NCBI RefSeq assembly: GCF_900102905.1
Contig: NZ_FNFV01000003.1
Coordinates: forward strand, 248,001-312,000
Direction: 5' to 3'
Length of the DNA: 64,000 nucleotides
DNA from: Meinhardsimonia xiamenensis
GTDB lineage: Bacteria; Pseudomonadota; Alphaproteobacteria; Rhodobacterales; Rhodobacteraceae
The notes beneath the pieces were generated by a model that ran no database searches, had not been told where the DNA came from, and saw only the letters and a program-made list of their open reading frames with translations. A program made the position numbers and the translations under genes. This document shows, piece by piece, positions 18,856-26,910 of this stretch. Each line of letters begins with the position of its first letter. Within the stretch, counting starts at the first letter, position 1.

Positions 18856-20163
18856 ATGGCCGACACCGCTGGTGCAACGGGCAAGACCGCGACCCTCAGT
18901 TTCGAGGACAAGACGCTCGAGCTGCCGATCCTCACGCCCACGCTTGGCCCCGAGGCCATCGACGTGCGCAAGCTCTATGCCCAGGGCCACGTCTTCACCT
19001 ACGACCCCGGCTTCACCTCCACCGCCTCCTGCCAGTCGACGATCACCTATATCGACGGCGACGAGGGCGTTCTGCTGCACCGCGGCTATCCCATTGAGCA
19101 GCTTGCCGAGAAGTCGCACTACCTGGAGGTGTGCTACCTTCTCCTTTATGGTGACCTGCCCACCGCCGAGCAGCTCGAGGATTTCGAGAACCGTGTCACC
19201 AAGCACACGATGCTGCATGAACAGATGCAGTATTTCTATCGCGGCTTCCGGCGCGACTCGCATCCCATGGCGATCATGGTGGGCGTCGTCGGGGCGATGT
19301 CGGCCTTCTACCATGACAGCCTCGACATCAACGACCCCTGGCACCGCGAGGTGGCCTCGATCCGCATGATCGCGAAGATGCCCACCATCGCCGCCTGGGC
19401 GTACAAATACTCGATCGGCCAGCCGTTCATCTATCCGCGCAACGACCTCGACTACGCCTCGAACTTCCTGCACATGTGCTTTGCGGTGCCGGCCGAGGAA
19501 TACGTCGTCAATCCGATCCTCGCCCGCGCGATGGATCGCATCTTCACCCTCCATGCCGACCACGAGCAGAACGCCTCCACCTCCACGGTGCGGCTCGCCT
19601 CCTCCTCGGGCGCCAACCCCTTCGCCTGCATTGCCGCCGGCATCGCCTGCCTGTGGGGGCCGGCCCATGGCGGCGCCAACCAGGCCTGCCTCGAGATGCT
19701 GCGCGAGATCGGCACGCCCGACCGCATCCCCGAGTACATCGAGCGGGCCAAGGACAAGAACGACCCCTTCCGCCTGATGGGCTTCGGCCACCGCGTCTAC
19801 AAGAACTACGACCCGCGGGCGAAGGTGATGAAGCAGTCGGCCGACGAGGTGCTGGAGCTTCTGGGCATCGAGAACAACCCCACGCTGCAGGTCGCCAAGG
19901 AGCTCGAGCGCATCGCGCTGCAGGACGACTACTTCCAGGAAAAGAAGCTCTTTCCCAACGTCGATTTCTACTCGGGCATCATCCTCGACGCGATGGGCTT
20001 CCCCACCTCGATGTTCACCCCGATCTTCGCGGTCGCCCGCACCGTGGGCTGGATCTCGCAGTGGAAGGAGCAGCTCTCCGACCCCGAGCACAAGATCGGC
20101 CGGCCGCGCCAGCTCTACATGGGCCACCCGCGCCGCGACTACGTCGACATCGAGAACCGCTGA
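18856..20163 (+). CDS. gltA: Citrate synthase (type II, hexameric)
   Basis: Condenses oxaloacetate and acetyl-CoA in the TCA cycle, 435 aa, matching bacterial GltA. The N-terminal beta domain contains [13 protein letters not shown] and the [16 protein letters not shown] segment. Catalytic blocks are visible as [17 protein letters not shown] and [14 protein letters not shown]; the active-site Asp lies in [19 protein letters not shown] 18856 is preceded by a perfect AGGAGG five bases away, one of the strongest ribosome sites in the window. An upstream in-frame ATG at 18811 directly after the gltX stop has no such site. It is likely co-transcribed with gltX and ends at a hairpin shared with paaG. 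Confidence 0.97.
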   Translation: MADTAGATGKTATLSFEDKTLELPILTPTLGPEAIDVRKLYAQGHVFTYDPGFTSTASCQSTITYIDGDEGVLLHRGYPIEQLAEKSHYLEVCYLLLYGDLPTAEQLEDFENRVTKHTMLHEQMQYFYRGFRRDSHPMAIMVGVVGAMSAFYHDSLDINDPWHREVASIRMIAKMPTIAAWAYKYSIGQPFIYPRNDLDYASNFLHMCFAVPAEEYVVNPILARAMDRIFTLHADHEQNASTSTVRLASSSGANPFACIAAGIACLWGPAHGGANQACLEMLREIGTPDRIPEYIERAKDKNDPFRLMGFGHRVYKNYDPRAKVMKQSADEVLELLGIENNPTLQVAKELERIALQDDYFQEKKLFPNVDFYSGIILDAMGFPTSMFTPIFAVARTVGWISQWKEQLSDPEHKIGRPRQLYMGHPRRDYVDIENR

Positions 20164-20170
20164 AACAGAA

Positions 20171-20201
20171 GAGGGGCGCCGAGATTTTCCGGGCGCCCCT
20201 C
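20171..20201. terminator. Bidirectional hairpin between gltA and paaG
   Basis: Perfect 10-bp GC-rich stem, GAGGGGCGCC with GGCGCCCCTC, around an 11-base loop. It begins 8 bases after the gltA stop. Read on the minus strand the stem is followed by TTCTGTTTCA, so it also suits transcripts arriving from paaG. The T-run is poor on the plus strand. Confidence 0.6.
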
Positions 20202-20205
20202 AGCC

Positions 20206-20228
20206 CCATCACCCTGGGCCAAATACCC
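20206..20228 (-). repeat. Dispersed GGGTATTT...TGATGG motif, copy 2 of 5
   Basis: Read on the minus strand: GGGTATTT, GGCCC, AGGGTGATGG. It sits between the terminator hairpin and the paaG stop, in the convergent gltA/paaG gap. Confidence 0.75.
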
Positions 20229-20261
20229 TTGCCGAAGGCACGCCGCGCCAGCGGCGTTCCC

Positions 20262-21038
20262 TCACCTGCCCTCGTAGATGGGCGGGCGCTTTTCCAGGAA
20301 TGCCATCACGCCTTCGCGGAAGTCCCGCGTGCGCCCGCATTCGCCCTGCAGGTGCGCCTCGAGCTCGAGCTGGGCATCAAGATCGTTGGACCAGCTCTCG
20401 CGCAGCGCCCGCTTGATGCGCCGATAGGCCTCGGTGGGGCCATTCGCGAGCTTCGCCGCCCGGGCATGCCAGTGTTCGGCAAAGCGATCGTCCGGGACCG
20501 CCTCCCAGATCATCCCCATCGCCGCCGCCTCCGCCGCCTTGACCGGTTCGGCAAAGAGCGCCAGCCCCATGGCGCGGGCGAAGCCCACCTGGCGGGGCAG
20601 CCAATAGGTGCCGCCGGCGTCAGGGATGAGCCCGATGCGCGCAAAGGCCTGCAGGAAAACGGCCGACTCAGCCGCGATGACCACGTCGCAGGCGAGCGCG
20701 AGATTGGCGCCCGCACCGGCGGCCGCGCCATTGACCGCGGCGATGGTCGGAATCTTGCAGTCGAAGATCGCCCGCAGCATCGGCTCGTATTCGTCGCGCA
20801 GGGTGCGTTCGAGGTCGAGATCGTCGACATTGGCGCGGTCGCCCAGATCCTGCCCCGAACAGAAGGCGCGCCCCTCGCCGGTGATGACGAGCGCCCGTGC
20901 GGCGCCTTCGGCTTCCCTTACGGCGCTCAGGATCTCGGCCCGCATCTGGCTGTTGAGCGCATTCATCACCTCGGGCCGATTGAGCGTGATGACGGCGAGA
21001 TTGTCGGCGATCTTCAGCCGGATCGTGTCGTAGTCCAT
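20262..21038 (-). CDS. paaG: Enoyl-CoA hydratase/isomerase, PaaG-like
   Basis: Crotonase-fold protein of 258 aa, closest to PaaG, the ring 1,2-epoxyphenylacetyl-CoA isomerase that makes oxepin-CoA in aerobic phenylacetate degradation. Matching blocks include AFCSGQDLGDR, AVNGAAAGAGANLALACD, FARIGLIPDAGGTYWLPR and GMIWEAV. The oxyanion-hole glycines are present. Asp in IPDAGG replaces the second catalytic Glu, as in PaaG, while the first Glu position is Asn (AGANLAL). The ATG at 21038 follows GAGGGAAACC. No other paa genes are adjacent, so a general role in unsaturated acyl-CoA metabolism is also possible. Confidence 0.85.
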   Translation of the reverse strand: MDYDTIRLKIADNLAVITLNRPEVMNALNSQMRAEILSAVREAEGAARALVITGEGRAFCSGQDLGDRANVDDLDLERTLRDEYEPMLRAIFDCKIPTIAAVNGAAAGAGANLALACDVVIAAESAVFLQAFARIGLIPDAGGTYWLPRQVGFARAMGLALFAEPVKAAEAAAMGMIWEAVPDDRFAEHWHARAAKLANGPTEAYRRIKRALRESWSNDLDAQLELEAHLQGECGRTRDFREGVMAFLEKRPPIYEGR

Positions 21039-21111
21039 CGGTTTCCCTCGCTCCTTGGGGATCGCGCGGCAGCATAACCGACCGCTCGGTAAGGAAAAGG
21101 GAAACCCTGCG

Positions 21112-21576
21112 TCAGTCGCCCAGAATTTCCTTCAGCCGCGCCTCCTCTTCGGGCGAAAGCGGGGCGCTGGGCTCGCCCCGGGCGCGCGCGCGGCGGCGGA
21201 CATAGACCGTGCCGGTCGCAAGCGCGATCACCAGAAGGGCGGGCCCCGCGAGCCAGAGCAGCATGTTGGCGCCGCTCGTCGTGGGCTTCAGCAGCACATA
21301 CTCGCCGTAGCGATCGACGAGATAGGCGATCACTTCCTCGTCGCTGTCGCCCGCCTTGAGCCGCTCGCGCACGAGGATGCGCAGATCGCGCGCCAGATCG
21401 GCGTTCGACTCGTCGATCGATTCGTTGCGGCAGACAAGGCAACGCAGGTTCTTCGAGATCTCGCGGGCGCGCGCTTCGAGCGCCGGGTCATCGAGTATCT
21501 CGTCAGGCTGCACGGCCCTGCCGGGCAGCGGCGCCAGCGCGAGCACAACGGCACATGCCGCGAGCCACCGCCTCAT
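21112..21576 (-). CDS. ccmH: Cytochrome c maturation protein CcmH/Ccl2
   Basis: Periplasmic, membrane-anchored thioredoxin-like reductant of apocytochrome c in system I maturation, 154 aa. A signal/anchor segment spans 1-20, the redox motif LRCLVC has Cys46 and Cys49, and a transmembrane helix (about 103-124) sits near the C-terminus. The ATG overlaps the ccmF stop as ATGA (21573-21576), so translation is coupled. The single thioredoxin domain without a TPR tail matches Rhodobacter Ccl2, where the CcmI/TPR function is encoded elsewhere. Confidence 0.94.
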   Translation of the reverse strand: MRRWLAACAVVLALAPLPGRAVQPDEILDDPALEARAREISKNLRCLVCRNESIDESNADLARDLRILVRERLKAGDSDEEVIAYLVDRYGEYVLLKPTTSGANMLLWLAGPALLVIALATGTVYVRRRARARGEPSAPLSPEEEARLKEILGD

Positions 21577-23549
21577 TCGGCGGCCACGGCGCCGGCCGGC
21601 GCCGCCCTCCTTGCCCCTGCTGCGACGCGGTAGCGCCGGTCGGTCAGGCTGGCGAGCCCCCCAAGCGCCATGATGATCGCGCCGAGCCAGATCCAGTTTG
21701 CAAACGGCTTGATGTAGGTGCGCACCGTCCAGGAGCCGTCATCCTGCGCGTCGCCGATGACCACATAGACGTCGCGCAGAAGCCCGCTGTCGATCCCGGC
21801 CTCGGTGGTGGGCATGCCCGCCACCGGATAGACGCGCTTTTCCGGGTGCAGCCGGGCAACCTCGCGCCCCGCCCGGGCGACCACCATCGTTGCCATGGTG
21901 GAAAGGTAGTTCGGCCCCTGCACCTCACGCACGTCCTGAAGCGTGATGGTGTAGCCGCCCACCTCGAAGCTCTCGCCGACGCGCGCGGTGCGGATGTCCT
22001 CTACCTCCCAGGCCATCAGCCCGGCGATGCCGAAGATGGTGATGCCAAGCCCGCCATGGGCGAGCGCGCGGCCCCAGTCGGCGCGTGGCAGGCGGGCAAG
22101 CCGGCCGAGCCGCGACCGCCAGCCCTGCCGGCCGGTGCGCTGCCACAGGTCCGCCGCGGCGCCGCCCACAAGCCACACGGCAAGCACCACGCCCACCGGG
22201 CCTAGGGCTGAGCCCCCCGTCTGCAGAGCCCAAACGAGCGCGCCCGAGGCGATCGACAGCGCCAGAACGCCCCAAAGTGGCTGCATCGCGCGCGACAGCC
22301 GCGCGCGCTTCCAGGGCAGGATGGCGCCTATGGGCAAAATCGCGGCGAGGGCGACGAAGAAGGGGGTGAAGGCGGCATTGAAGAAGGGCGCGCCCACGCT
22401 CAGCTTGCGCCCGAATGCGAGCTCGGCCACGAGCGGCCAGACGGTGCCGACGAACACCACCATGGCCGAGACCGCCAAGAGGATGTTGTTGAGCACCAGC
22501 GCGCTCTCGCGGCTGACGACCGAAAAGACGCCCTTCGCCTCCATGGCGCTGGCCCGCGCGGCATAGAGCGTCAGAGCGCCGCCGACGAAGACGGCGAGGA
22601 TGGCGAGTATGAACACCCCGCGTTCGGGATCATTGGCGAAGGCATGCACCGAGGTGATCACGCCCGAGCGCACAAGGAAGGTGCCAATGAGCGAAAAGCC
22701 GAAGGCGATGATGGCGAGAAGGATCGTCCAGCTCTTCAGCGCCTCGCGCTTTTCCACCACGATGGCCGAGTGCAGAAGGGCCACGGCAAAGAGCCAGGGC
22801 ATGAAGGAGGCGTTCTCCACCGGATCCCAGAACCAGAAGCCGCCCCAGCCGAGTTCGTAATAGGCCCACCAGGAGCCAAGCGCGATGCCCACCGTGAGAA
22901 ACATCCAGGCCGCCAGCGTCCAGGGGCGCACCCAGCGCGCCCAGGCGGCATCGACGCGGCCTTCGATGAGCGCTGCGACGGCGAAGGAGAAGGCCATCGA
23001 GAGCCCGACATAGCCGAGGTAGAGGAAGGGCGGGTGAAAGGCGAGCCCCGGATCCTGCAGAAGCGGGTTGAGATCCTCGCCATTCAGTGGCGGGCGCGCG
23101 AGGCGGATGAAGGGGTTTGAGGTGAAGAGGATGAAGGCGAGAAACGCCGCCCCTATCGTGCCCTGCACCGCCAGCACCCGCGCCCTGAGCCGCGCCGGCA
23201 GGTTGCCGCCGAACCAGGCCGCCGAGGCGCCGAAGAGGGCGAGGATCAGCACCCACAGAAGCATCGAGCCCTCGTGGTTGCCCCACACGCCGGTGACCTT
23301 GTAGAGCATCGGCTTGTCGGTGTGCGAGTTCAGCACCACAAGCCGCAGCGAGAAATCCGAGACCACGAAGGCCCAGGTCAGAACGCCGAATGAGAAGGCG
23401 ATGAGCAGGAGCTGCGCGGTGGCCGCGGGCGCGGCCACATCCATCCACGGCCGCCAGCCCCTGGCGGCGCCGATCAGCGGAATGGTGGACTGCACCAGCG
23501 CGACGCCGAGTGCGAGGATGAGGGCGAAGTGACCGAGTTCCACGAGCAT
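21573..23549 (-). CDS. ccmF: Cytochrome c haem lyase CcmF/Ccl1
   Basis: Large polytopic inner-membrane protein, 658 aa from the proposed start, that accepts haem from holo-CcmE and with CcmH attaches it to CXXCH in apocytochromes. The tryptophan-rich WWD-type motif is visible as GFWFWDPVENASFMPW, and GNHEGSMLLWVL is another conserved CcmF block. About 15 hydrophobic segments are present. The start region is duplicated: the ATG at 23549 (MLVELGHFALI) gives the normal N-terminus, but a 34-bp tandem copy just upstream carries the same sequence. An in-frame ATG at 23594 would add 15 residues. No convincing Shine-Dalgarno sequence is seen. Confidence 0.93.
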   Translation of the reverse strand: MLVELGHFALILALGVALVQSTIPLIGAARGWRPWMDVAAPAATAQLLLIAFSFGVLTWAFVVSDFSLRLVVLNSHTDKPMLYKVTGVWGNHEGSMLLWVLILALFGASAAWFGGNLPARLRARVLAVQGTIGAAFLAFILFTSNPFIRLARPPLNGEDLNPLLQDPGLAFHPPFLYLGYVGLSMAFSFAVAALIEGRVDAAWARWVRPWTLAAWMFLTVGIALGSWWAYYELGWGGFWFWDPVENASFMPWLFAVALLHSAIVVEKREALKSWTILLAIIAFGFSLIGTFLVRSGVITSVHAFANDPERGVFILAILAVFVGGALTLYAARASAMEAKGVFSVVSRESALVLNNILLAVSAMVVFVGTVWPLVAELAFGRKLSVGAPFFNAAFTPFFVALAAILPIGAILPWKRARLSRAMQPLWGVLALSIASGALVWALQTGGSALGPVGVVLAVWLVGGAAADLWQRTGRQGWRSRLGRLARLPRADWGRALAHGGLGITIFGIAGLMAWEVEDIRTARVGESFEVGGYTITLQDVREVQGPNYLSTMATMVVARAGREVARLHPEKRVYPVAGMPTTEAGIDSGLLRDVYVVIGDAQDDGSWTVRTYIKPFANWIWLGAIIMALGGLASLTDRRYRVAAGARRAAPAGAVAAE

Positions 23550-23594
23550 GGCGCAACCATAAGTGACCGAGTTCCACGAGCATGGCGCAACCAT
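23527..23594. repeat. Perfect 34-bp tandem duplication across the ccmF start codon
   Basis: 23527-23560 and 23561-23594 are identical, with no intervening base. Each copy includes the first codons of ccmF, its ATG and the 11 bases upstream. Because 34 is not a multiple of 3, the start codon in the upstream copy (23581-23583 on the minus strand) opens a different frame from ccmF. Confidence 0.95.
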
Positions 23595-23677
23595 AGTGGT
23601 CGGCCCGCGCTTGTCCATCGTCCCGATGCGCTCGGCGCCGCAATGTCACATCACAGCGCCGTGAGGGATGCGTGCCC

Positions 23678-23884
23678 TCATCCCGTCATCAGTCCCCCGC
23701 GCATGATCCAGGCGAGGCTGCCGCCGAGAAGCGCGCCGATCATCAGCCGCACCAGCCATTTCAGCGCGTCCTCGATCGCACCCAGACGATTCTCGACATT
23801 GGTGCGGTGCACCTCCTCAACGGCGTTGCGCAGCTCAAGGCTCTGCAGCCGCTTGTCGATCTGCCGCCGCCATTCCTCGATCAT
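23678..23884 (-). CDS. Small coiled-coil/membrane protein of the lysis cassette
   Basis: Protein of 68 aa. Residues 1-45 are a charged amphipathic helix with heptad-like spacing (QIDKRLQSLELRNAVEEV and onward); 46-62 is one hydrophobic segment (VRLMIGALLGGSLAWIM). This layout resembles phage XhlA-type accessory proteins that assist holins. The ATG overlaps the holin gene stop as ATGA (23881-23884), placing it as the last gene of a muramidase-holin-small protein set. Its function is inferred from architecture and context only. Confidence 0.7.
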   Translation of the reverse strand: MIEEWRRQIDKRLQSLELRNAVEEVHRTNVENRLGAIEDALKWLVRLMIGALLGGSLAWIMRGGLMTG

Positions 23885-24444
23885 CGACCGGCCCTCCAGT
23901 CCTCAAGTGCGGCGTTGGGTCCCGTGCCTGCCACCGGTTCCGCCGCTGGCGGGTTTGCAGCACGCTCCCCGGCACCGGCCTCAAGCGCCTGAAGCGCAGA
24001 GAGGTTGCGGATGACGCCGGGGGTGGCGGCGAGGGTGGCGGCGATGGAGCGCTGGAACTCCTGCCCCTTGGTTTGGGCCCGCGCGCCGAAATAGAACCCC
24101 ACGATCGCACCGAGCAGCCACCACAGCGGCTCGGGCACCAGCGCGATCCCCTGCATGCGCGCGGCGAACCACACGGGATCGACCATCGCGGCGATGAAGA
24201 GCCCCAGGGTGCCGAGCGCCATCGCGGGCCGCGGGATGCGGTTGAGGGCATCCATGAAACGGTCGAAGCCGCTTCTTTGCTCGGTGCCGAATTCGCGCGC
24301 GAATTGCTCGAGTGCTGCTGCCTGCGCTGCGGCCTCGCGCTGGCCTGCGGCCTCGGCGTTCTCGCGGAAGACCTCGACGGTTTCCTTCACCACATTGCGG
24401 CCGCTTCCGAAGAGCGCGGTGAAAAGGCTCTCGATCAGTCCCAT
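23881..24444 (-). CDS. Holin-like protein (3-TM type)
   Basis: Protein of 187 aa with a charged N-terminal helix (Glu/Gln/Ala-rich, about 15-60) followed by hydrophobic segments near 74-92 and 105-125 (PLWWLLGAIVGFYFGARAQ), then an Ala/Pro-rich tail. This is the pattern of three-TM holins that occur beside a GH108 muramidase in Rhodobacterales, some of which release gene transfer agent particles. It overlaps the muramidase gene by 10 bases and the small downstream gene by 4, so the three are a tight operon. Assignment rests on neighbourhood and topology. Confidence 0.75.
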   Translation of the reverse strand: MGLIESLFTALFGSGRNVVKETVEVFRENAEAAGQREAAAQAAALEQFAREFGTEQRSGFDRFMDALNRIPRPAMALGTLGLFIAAMVDPVWFAARMQGIALVPEPLWWLLGAIVGFYFGARAQTKGQEFQRSIAATLAATPGVIRNLSALQALEAGAGERAANPPAAEPVAGTGPNAALEDWRAGR

Positions 24445-25046
24445 GCCGCGGTCCTCCGGCGGTGCTCCTCATCGGTGAGGTGGTAGCGGGGCGAGATGAA
24501 CTCCTCGGCGCGGCGAATCCAGCCGCCCTTGCCGCCTGCGCGCGTGCGGGCGTATTTGCGGCTCGCCGGGCGACGGTCGGCGAGCGCGTAGTACCAGTTG
24601 CGCCGGGCGATGCCGTAGGCGTCGACCAGGTGATGCGGCGCGGCCGCCAGCGCCAGTTCGGCCGCGGCGATGGTCTGCGGGCCGATGATGCCGTCAACGC
24701 CGACGCGCTGGCCCATGTCATTGAGCAGGCGCTGGAGGATCTTCACCGCATTCGCCCCGGCGTTGACATACATGTCGAAAACGGGAGGCTGCAGAGGCTC
24801 CGGCAACCGGTCGATGCCGGGGTCGTGGAAGTAGCTGGCAAGCAGGATCTCGCGTGCCTCCTCCCGGCTCAGCGCGCGCACGTCGGCGACGTCCACATCG
24901 CCGTCGCCGTCGATGTCACGGCCGAGGCGCTGGAGCGTTCCGATGGTGATGCCGTGATTGGTTGCCCCACCGGGGTCGTCGGGGTCGTTCACGAAACCGC
25001 CCTCGCGGGCGAGAATCTCCTCTGCGATGCGTTCGACCGATTTCAT
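24435..25046 (-). CDS. N-acetylmuramidase/endolysin, glycoside hydrolase 108 family
   Basis: Peptidoglycan hydrolase of 202 aa. The GH108 catalytic segment is at the N-terminus (ILAREGGFVNDPDDPGGATN), with Glu15 in REGGF as likely general acid; the KILQRLL and DGIIGPQTIAAAE stretch forms a peptidoglycan-binding 3 type domain. There is no signal peptide, so it needs the adjacent holin to reach the wall, as a phage endolysin does. The DGDGDVDVADVRAL insert resembles a calcium-binding loop. ATG 25046 chosen; a longer start at 25076 adds an Arg/Gly leader. It lies between ccmE and ccmF. Confidence 0.88.
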   Translation of the reverse strand: MKSVERIAEEILAREGGFVNDPDDPGGATNHGITIGTLQRLGRDIDGDGDVDVADVRALSREEAREILLASYFHDPGIDRLPEPLQPPVFDMYVNAGANAVKILQRLLNDMGQRVGVDGIIGPQTIAAAELALAAAPHHLVDAYGIARRNWYYALADRRPASRKYARTRAGGKGGWIRRAEEFISPRYHLTDEEHRRRTAAWD

Positions 25047-25131
25047 GCCTTCGCGCCTCCCGCGGCCATTGCACATGCGCGCAAGGCTCGGCGGGGCGCG
25101 TTAAGATCGTTCAAGCCGAGCGTACGGCGGG

Positions 25132-25151
25132 AAAAGGGGGCGCTGCCCCCT
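25132..25151 (-). terminator. Intrinsic terminator downstream of ccmE
   Basis: Perfect 7-bp stem (AGGGGGC with GCCCCCT) and a 3-base loop, followed on the minus strand by TTTTCCC. It lies about 85 bases past the ccmE stop and before the muramidase start, so it would separate argC-ccmE from the lysis cassette. Confidence 0.6.
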
Positions 25152-25177
25152 CTGCCGCTACGCGGCATTCACCCCCG

Positions 25178-25201
25178 GGGTATTTTCACCCAGGATGATG
25201 G
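25178..25201 (+). repeat. Dispersed GGGTATTT...TGATGG motif, copy 3 of 5
   Basis: GGGTATTT, TCACC, CAGGATGATGG. It is in the ccmE/muramidase gap, on the strand opposite to the flanking genes. Confidence 0.75.
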
Positions 25202-25233
25202 AACACTGGCGAAAGGAGGAGAGGGCGCGGTGC

Positions 25234-25698
25234 TCACCCGTTGGGCTCGGTGTCGGGCTCGACATAGACGCCCTGTTCCTTCAGCGCGTCCACCACCTCC
25301 TTGGGCATGTAGTTTTCGTCATGCTTGGCGAGGATCTCGGAGGCCTCGAAGACGCCGTTCACATAGCGGCCGGTGCCCACCATGCCCTGACCCTCGCCGA
25401 AGAGGTCGGGCAGCACGCCGGTGAAGGAGACGGGGATCGAGGCGCCGCCGTCGGTGACGCGGAAGGTCACCGTCTCGCCCTGGCCGCGCACGAGGCTGCC
25501 TTCCTCGACGAGGCCGCCGATGCGGAAGACTTCCGTGGGGGGCGGCGGGGCTTCGGCGACCTGGGAAGGCGAGCGGAAGAAGTTGATGCCATCACGCATT
25601 GCGTAGCCCACAAGGGCCGTCGCCCCGGCGAGCGCCACGAAGGCCACGATGATGATCTGGATTCGGCGGCGCTTCTTGAGCCCCTTCATCCCGGCCAT
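25234..25698 (-). CDS. ccmE: Cytochrome c maturation haem chaperone CcmE
   Basis: Periplasmic haem chaperone anchored by one N-terminal transmembrane helix (residues 12-32 after a basic KKRRR leader), 154 aa. Haem is bound covalently through His126 in the motif KHDENYMP, with Tyr130 in the HxxxY spacing that defines the family. It hands haem to CcmF. The ATG at 25698 follows GGAGGGCAGG; Met4 is an alternative. It begins only 13 bases after argC on the same strand and so probably shares its promoter. ccmF and ccmH are about 2 kb downstream, separated by the lysis cassette. Confidence 0.95.
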   Translation of the reverse strand: MAGMKGLKKRRRIQIIIVAFVALAGATALVGYAMRDGINFFRSPSQVAEAPPPPTEVFRIGGLVEEGSLVRGQGETVTFRVTDGGASIPVSFTGVLPDLFGEGQGMVGTGRYVNGVFEASEILAKHDENYMPKEVVDALKEQGVYVEPDTEPNG

Positions 25699-25711
25699 GT
25701 CCTGCCCTCCT

Positions 25712-26740
25712 TCACGGGAAGACGGGAGCGAGCGTCAGCCCCGTCGTCTCCTCGATGCCCAGCATCAGGTTGGCGTTCTGCAGGGCCTGACCCGACGAAC
25801 CCTTGGTGAGGTTGTCGAGAGCGGCGATCACCACCGCCCGGCCCGGCCTGCGGTCGCCCACCACGCCGATGTGGACGTAGTTAGAGCCGCGCACGTGGTG
25901 CGTCGAGGGGTGTGCGCCAAAAGGCAGCACCTTGATGAAGGGCTCGGCGGCGTAGGCCTGCGCAAGGGTGGCGTGAATCTCCTCAGCCTCGCCGCGGACA
26001 TAGACGGTGGCGAGGATGCCGCGGTTGGCCGGGATGAGATGCGGGGTGAACTGCACCTCGACGGGCCGGCCGGCGATGCGCGAGAACTCCTGGTCGAACT
26101 CGCCCAGATGGCGATGGGTGCCGCCCACCGCATAGGCCTGGTAGCCCTCGGAAAGCTCGGCATGCAGCAGGTTTTCCTTCAGCGAGCGCCCGGCGCCGGA
26201 GACGCCGGCCTTGAGGTCGATGATGATCTCGTCAAGGTCGATGACACCCGCCGCGATCAGGGGGCGAAGCGCATACTGGCCGGTGGCGGCATTGCAGCCG
26301 GTGCCGGCGACAAGGCGCGCGGCGCGGATTTCCTCTCGGTAGAATTCGGTGAGCCCATAGACGGCCTCGGCCTGCAGCTCCGGTGCCTCATGGGGCTTTC
26401 CATACCATTTCTCGTAGGCCTTCGGGTCGCGCAGGCGGAAGTCGGCCGAGAGGTCGATGATCTTCAGCGCGCGCGGCAAAGCCTTGATGACGCTTTGCGA
26501 GGTCGCGTGGGGCAGGGCGCAGAATACCAGATCGATGCCGGAGAAGTCGAGCTCCTCGATGCGTTGGAGCCTCGGCAGTTCCAGGTGCCGCAGGTGCGGA
26601 AACACTTCGGCCATGCTCTGCCCGGCCTTGGCGTGCGCCGAGAGCGCGGCGATCTCGATCTCGGGATGGGTGGCGATGAGGCGCACGAGCTCCGCGCCGG
26701 TGTAGCCGCTCGCCCCCAGAATGGCGACCCTGTGGGACAT
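25712..26740 (-). CDS. argC: N-acetyl-gamma-glutamyl-phosphate reductase
   Basis: NADPH-dependent reductase of arginine biosynthesis, 342 aa, type 1 ArgC. The nucleotide-binding motif [10 protein letters not shown] is at 9-18, the catalytic Cys149 lies in AGTGCNAATG, and the conserved PHLIPANRG block follows further on. ATG 26740 has a strong AAGGAGG upstream; the frame extends to 26797 but without ribosome site or homology. First gene of an argC-ccmE pair, divergent from the ABC transporter genes. Confidence 0.96.
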   Translation of the reverse strand: MSHRVAILGASGYTGAELVRLIATHPEIEIAALSAHAKAGQSMAEVFPHLRHLELPRLQRIEELDFSGIDLVFCALPHATSQSVIKALPRALKIIDLSADFRLRDPKAYEKWYGKPHEAPELQAEAVYGLTEFYREEIRAARLVAGTGCNAATGQYALRPLIAAGVIDLDEIIIDLKAGVSGAGRSLKENLLHAELSEGYQAYAVGGTHRHLGEFDQEFSRIAGRPVEVQFTPHLIPANRGILATVYVRGEAEEIHATLAQAYAAEPFIKVLPFGAHPSTHHVRGSNYVHIGVVGDRRPGRAVVIAALDNLTKGSSGQALQNANLMLGIEETTGLTLAPVFP

Positions 26741-26768
26741 GTGATGCCTCCTTCGCGCAGTCCGCGCC

Positions 26769-26797
26769 GGTTTATGCCGGATGCGCGCGCGGCGCAA
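26769..26797 (-). promoter_or_regulatory. Candidate sigma-70 promoter for argC-ccmE
   Basis: On the minus strand TTGCGC (26797-26792), 17 bases, then TAAACC (26774-26769), 29 bases before the argC ATG. The spacing is ideal and the hexamers are moderate. Confidence 0.5.
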
Positions 26798-26830
26798 TCG
26801 GGGCTGCCCTGTGCTGCTTGCGCCCCAGAT

Positions 26831-26853
26831 GGGTATTTCTGCCTGGGTGATGG
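26831..26853 (+). repeat. Dispersed GGGTATTT...TGATGG motif, copy 4 of 5
   Basis: GGGTATTT, CTGCC, TGGGTGATGG. It lies in the divergent argC/livH gap about 58 bases before livH. Confidence 0.7.
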
Positions 26854-26910
26854 AGAGAGGCGCGCGGGCGCTTGCCAGCGCGGCGCTTTGCGGGCAAGCC
26901 TTGGGCCGTC

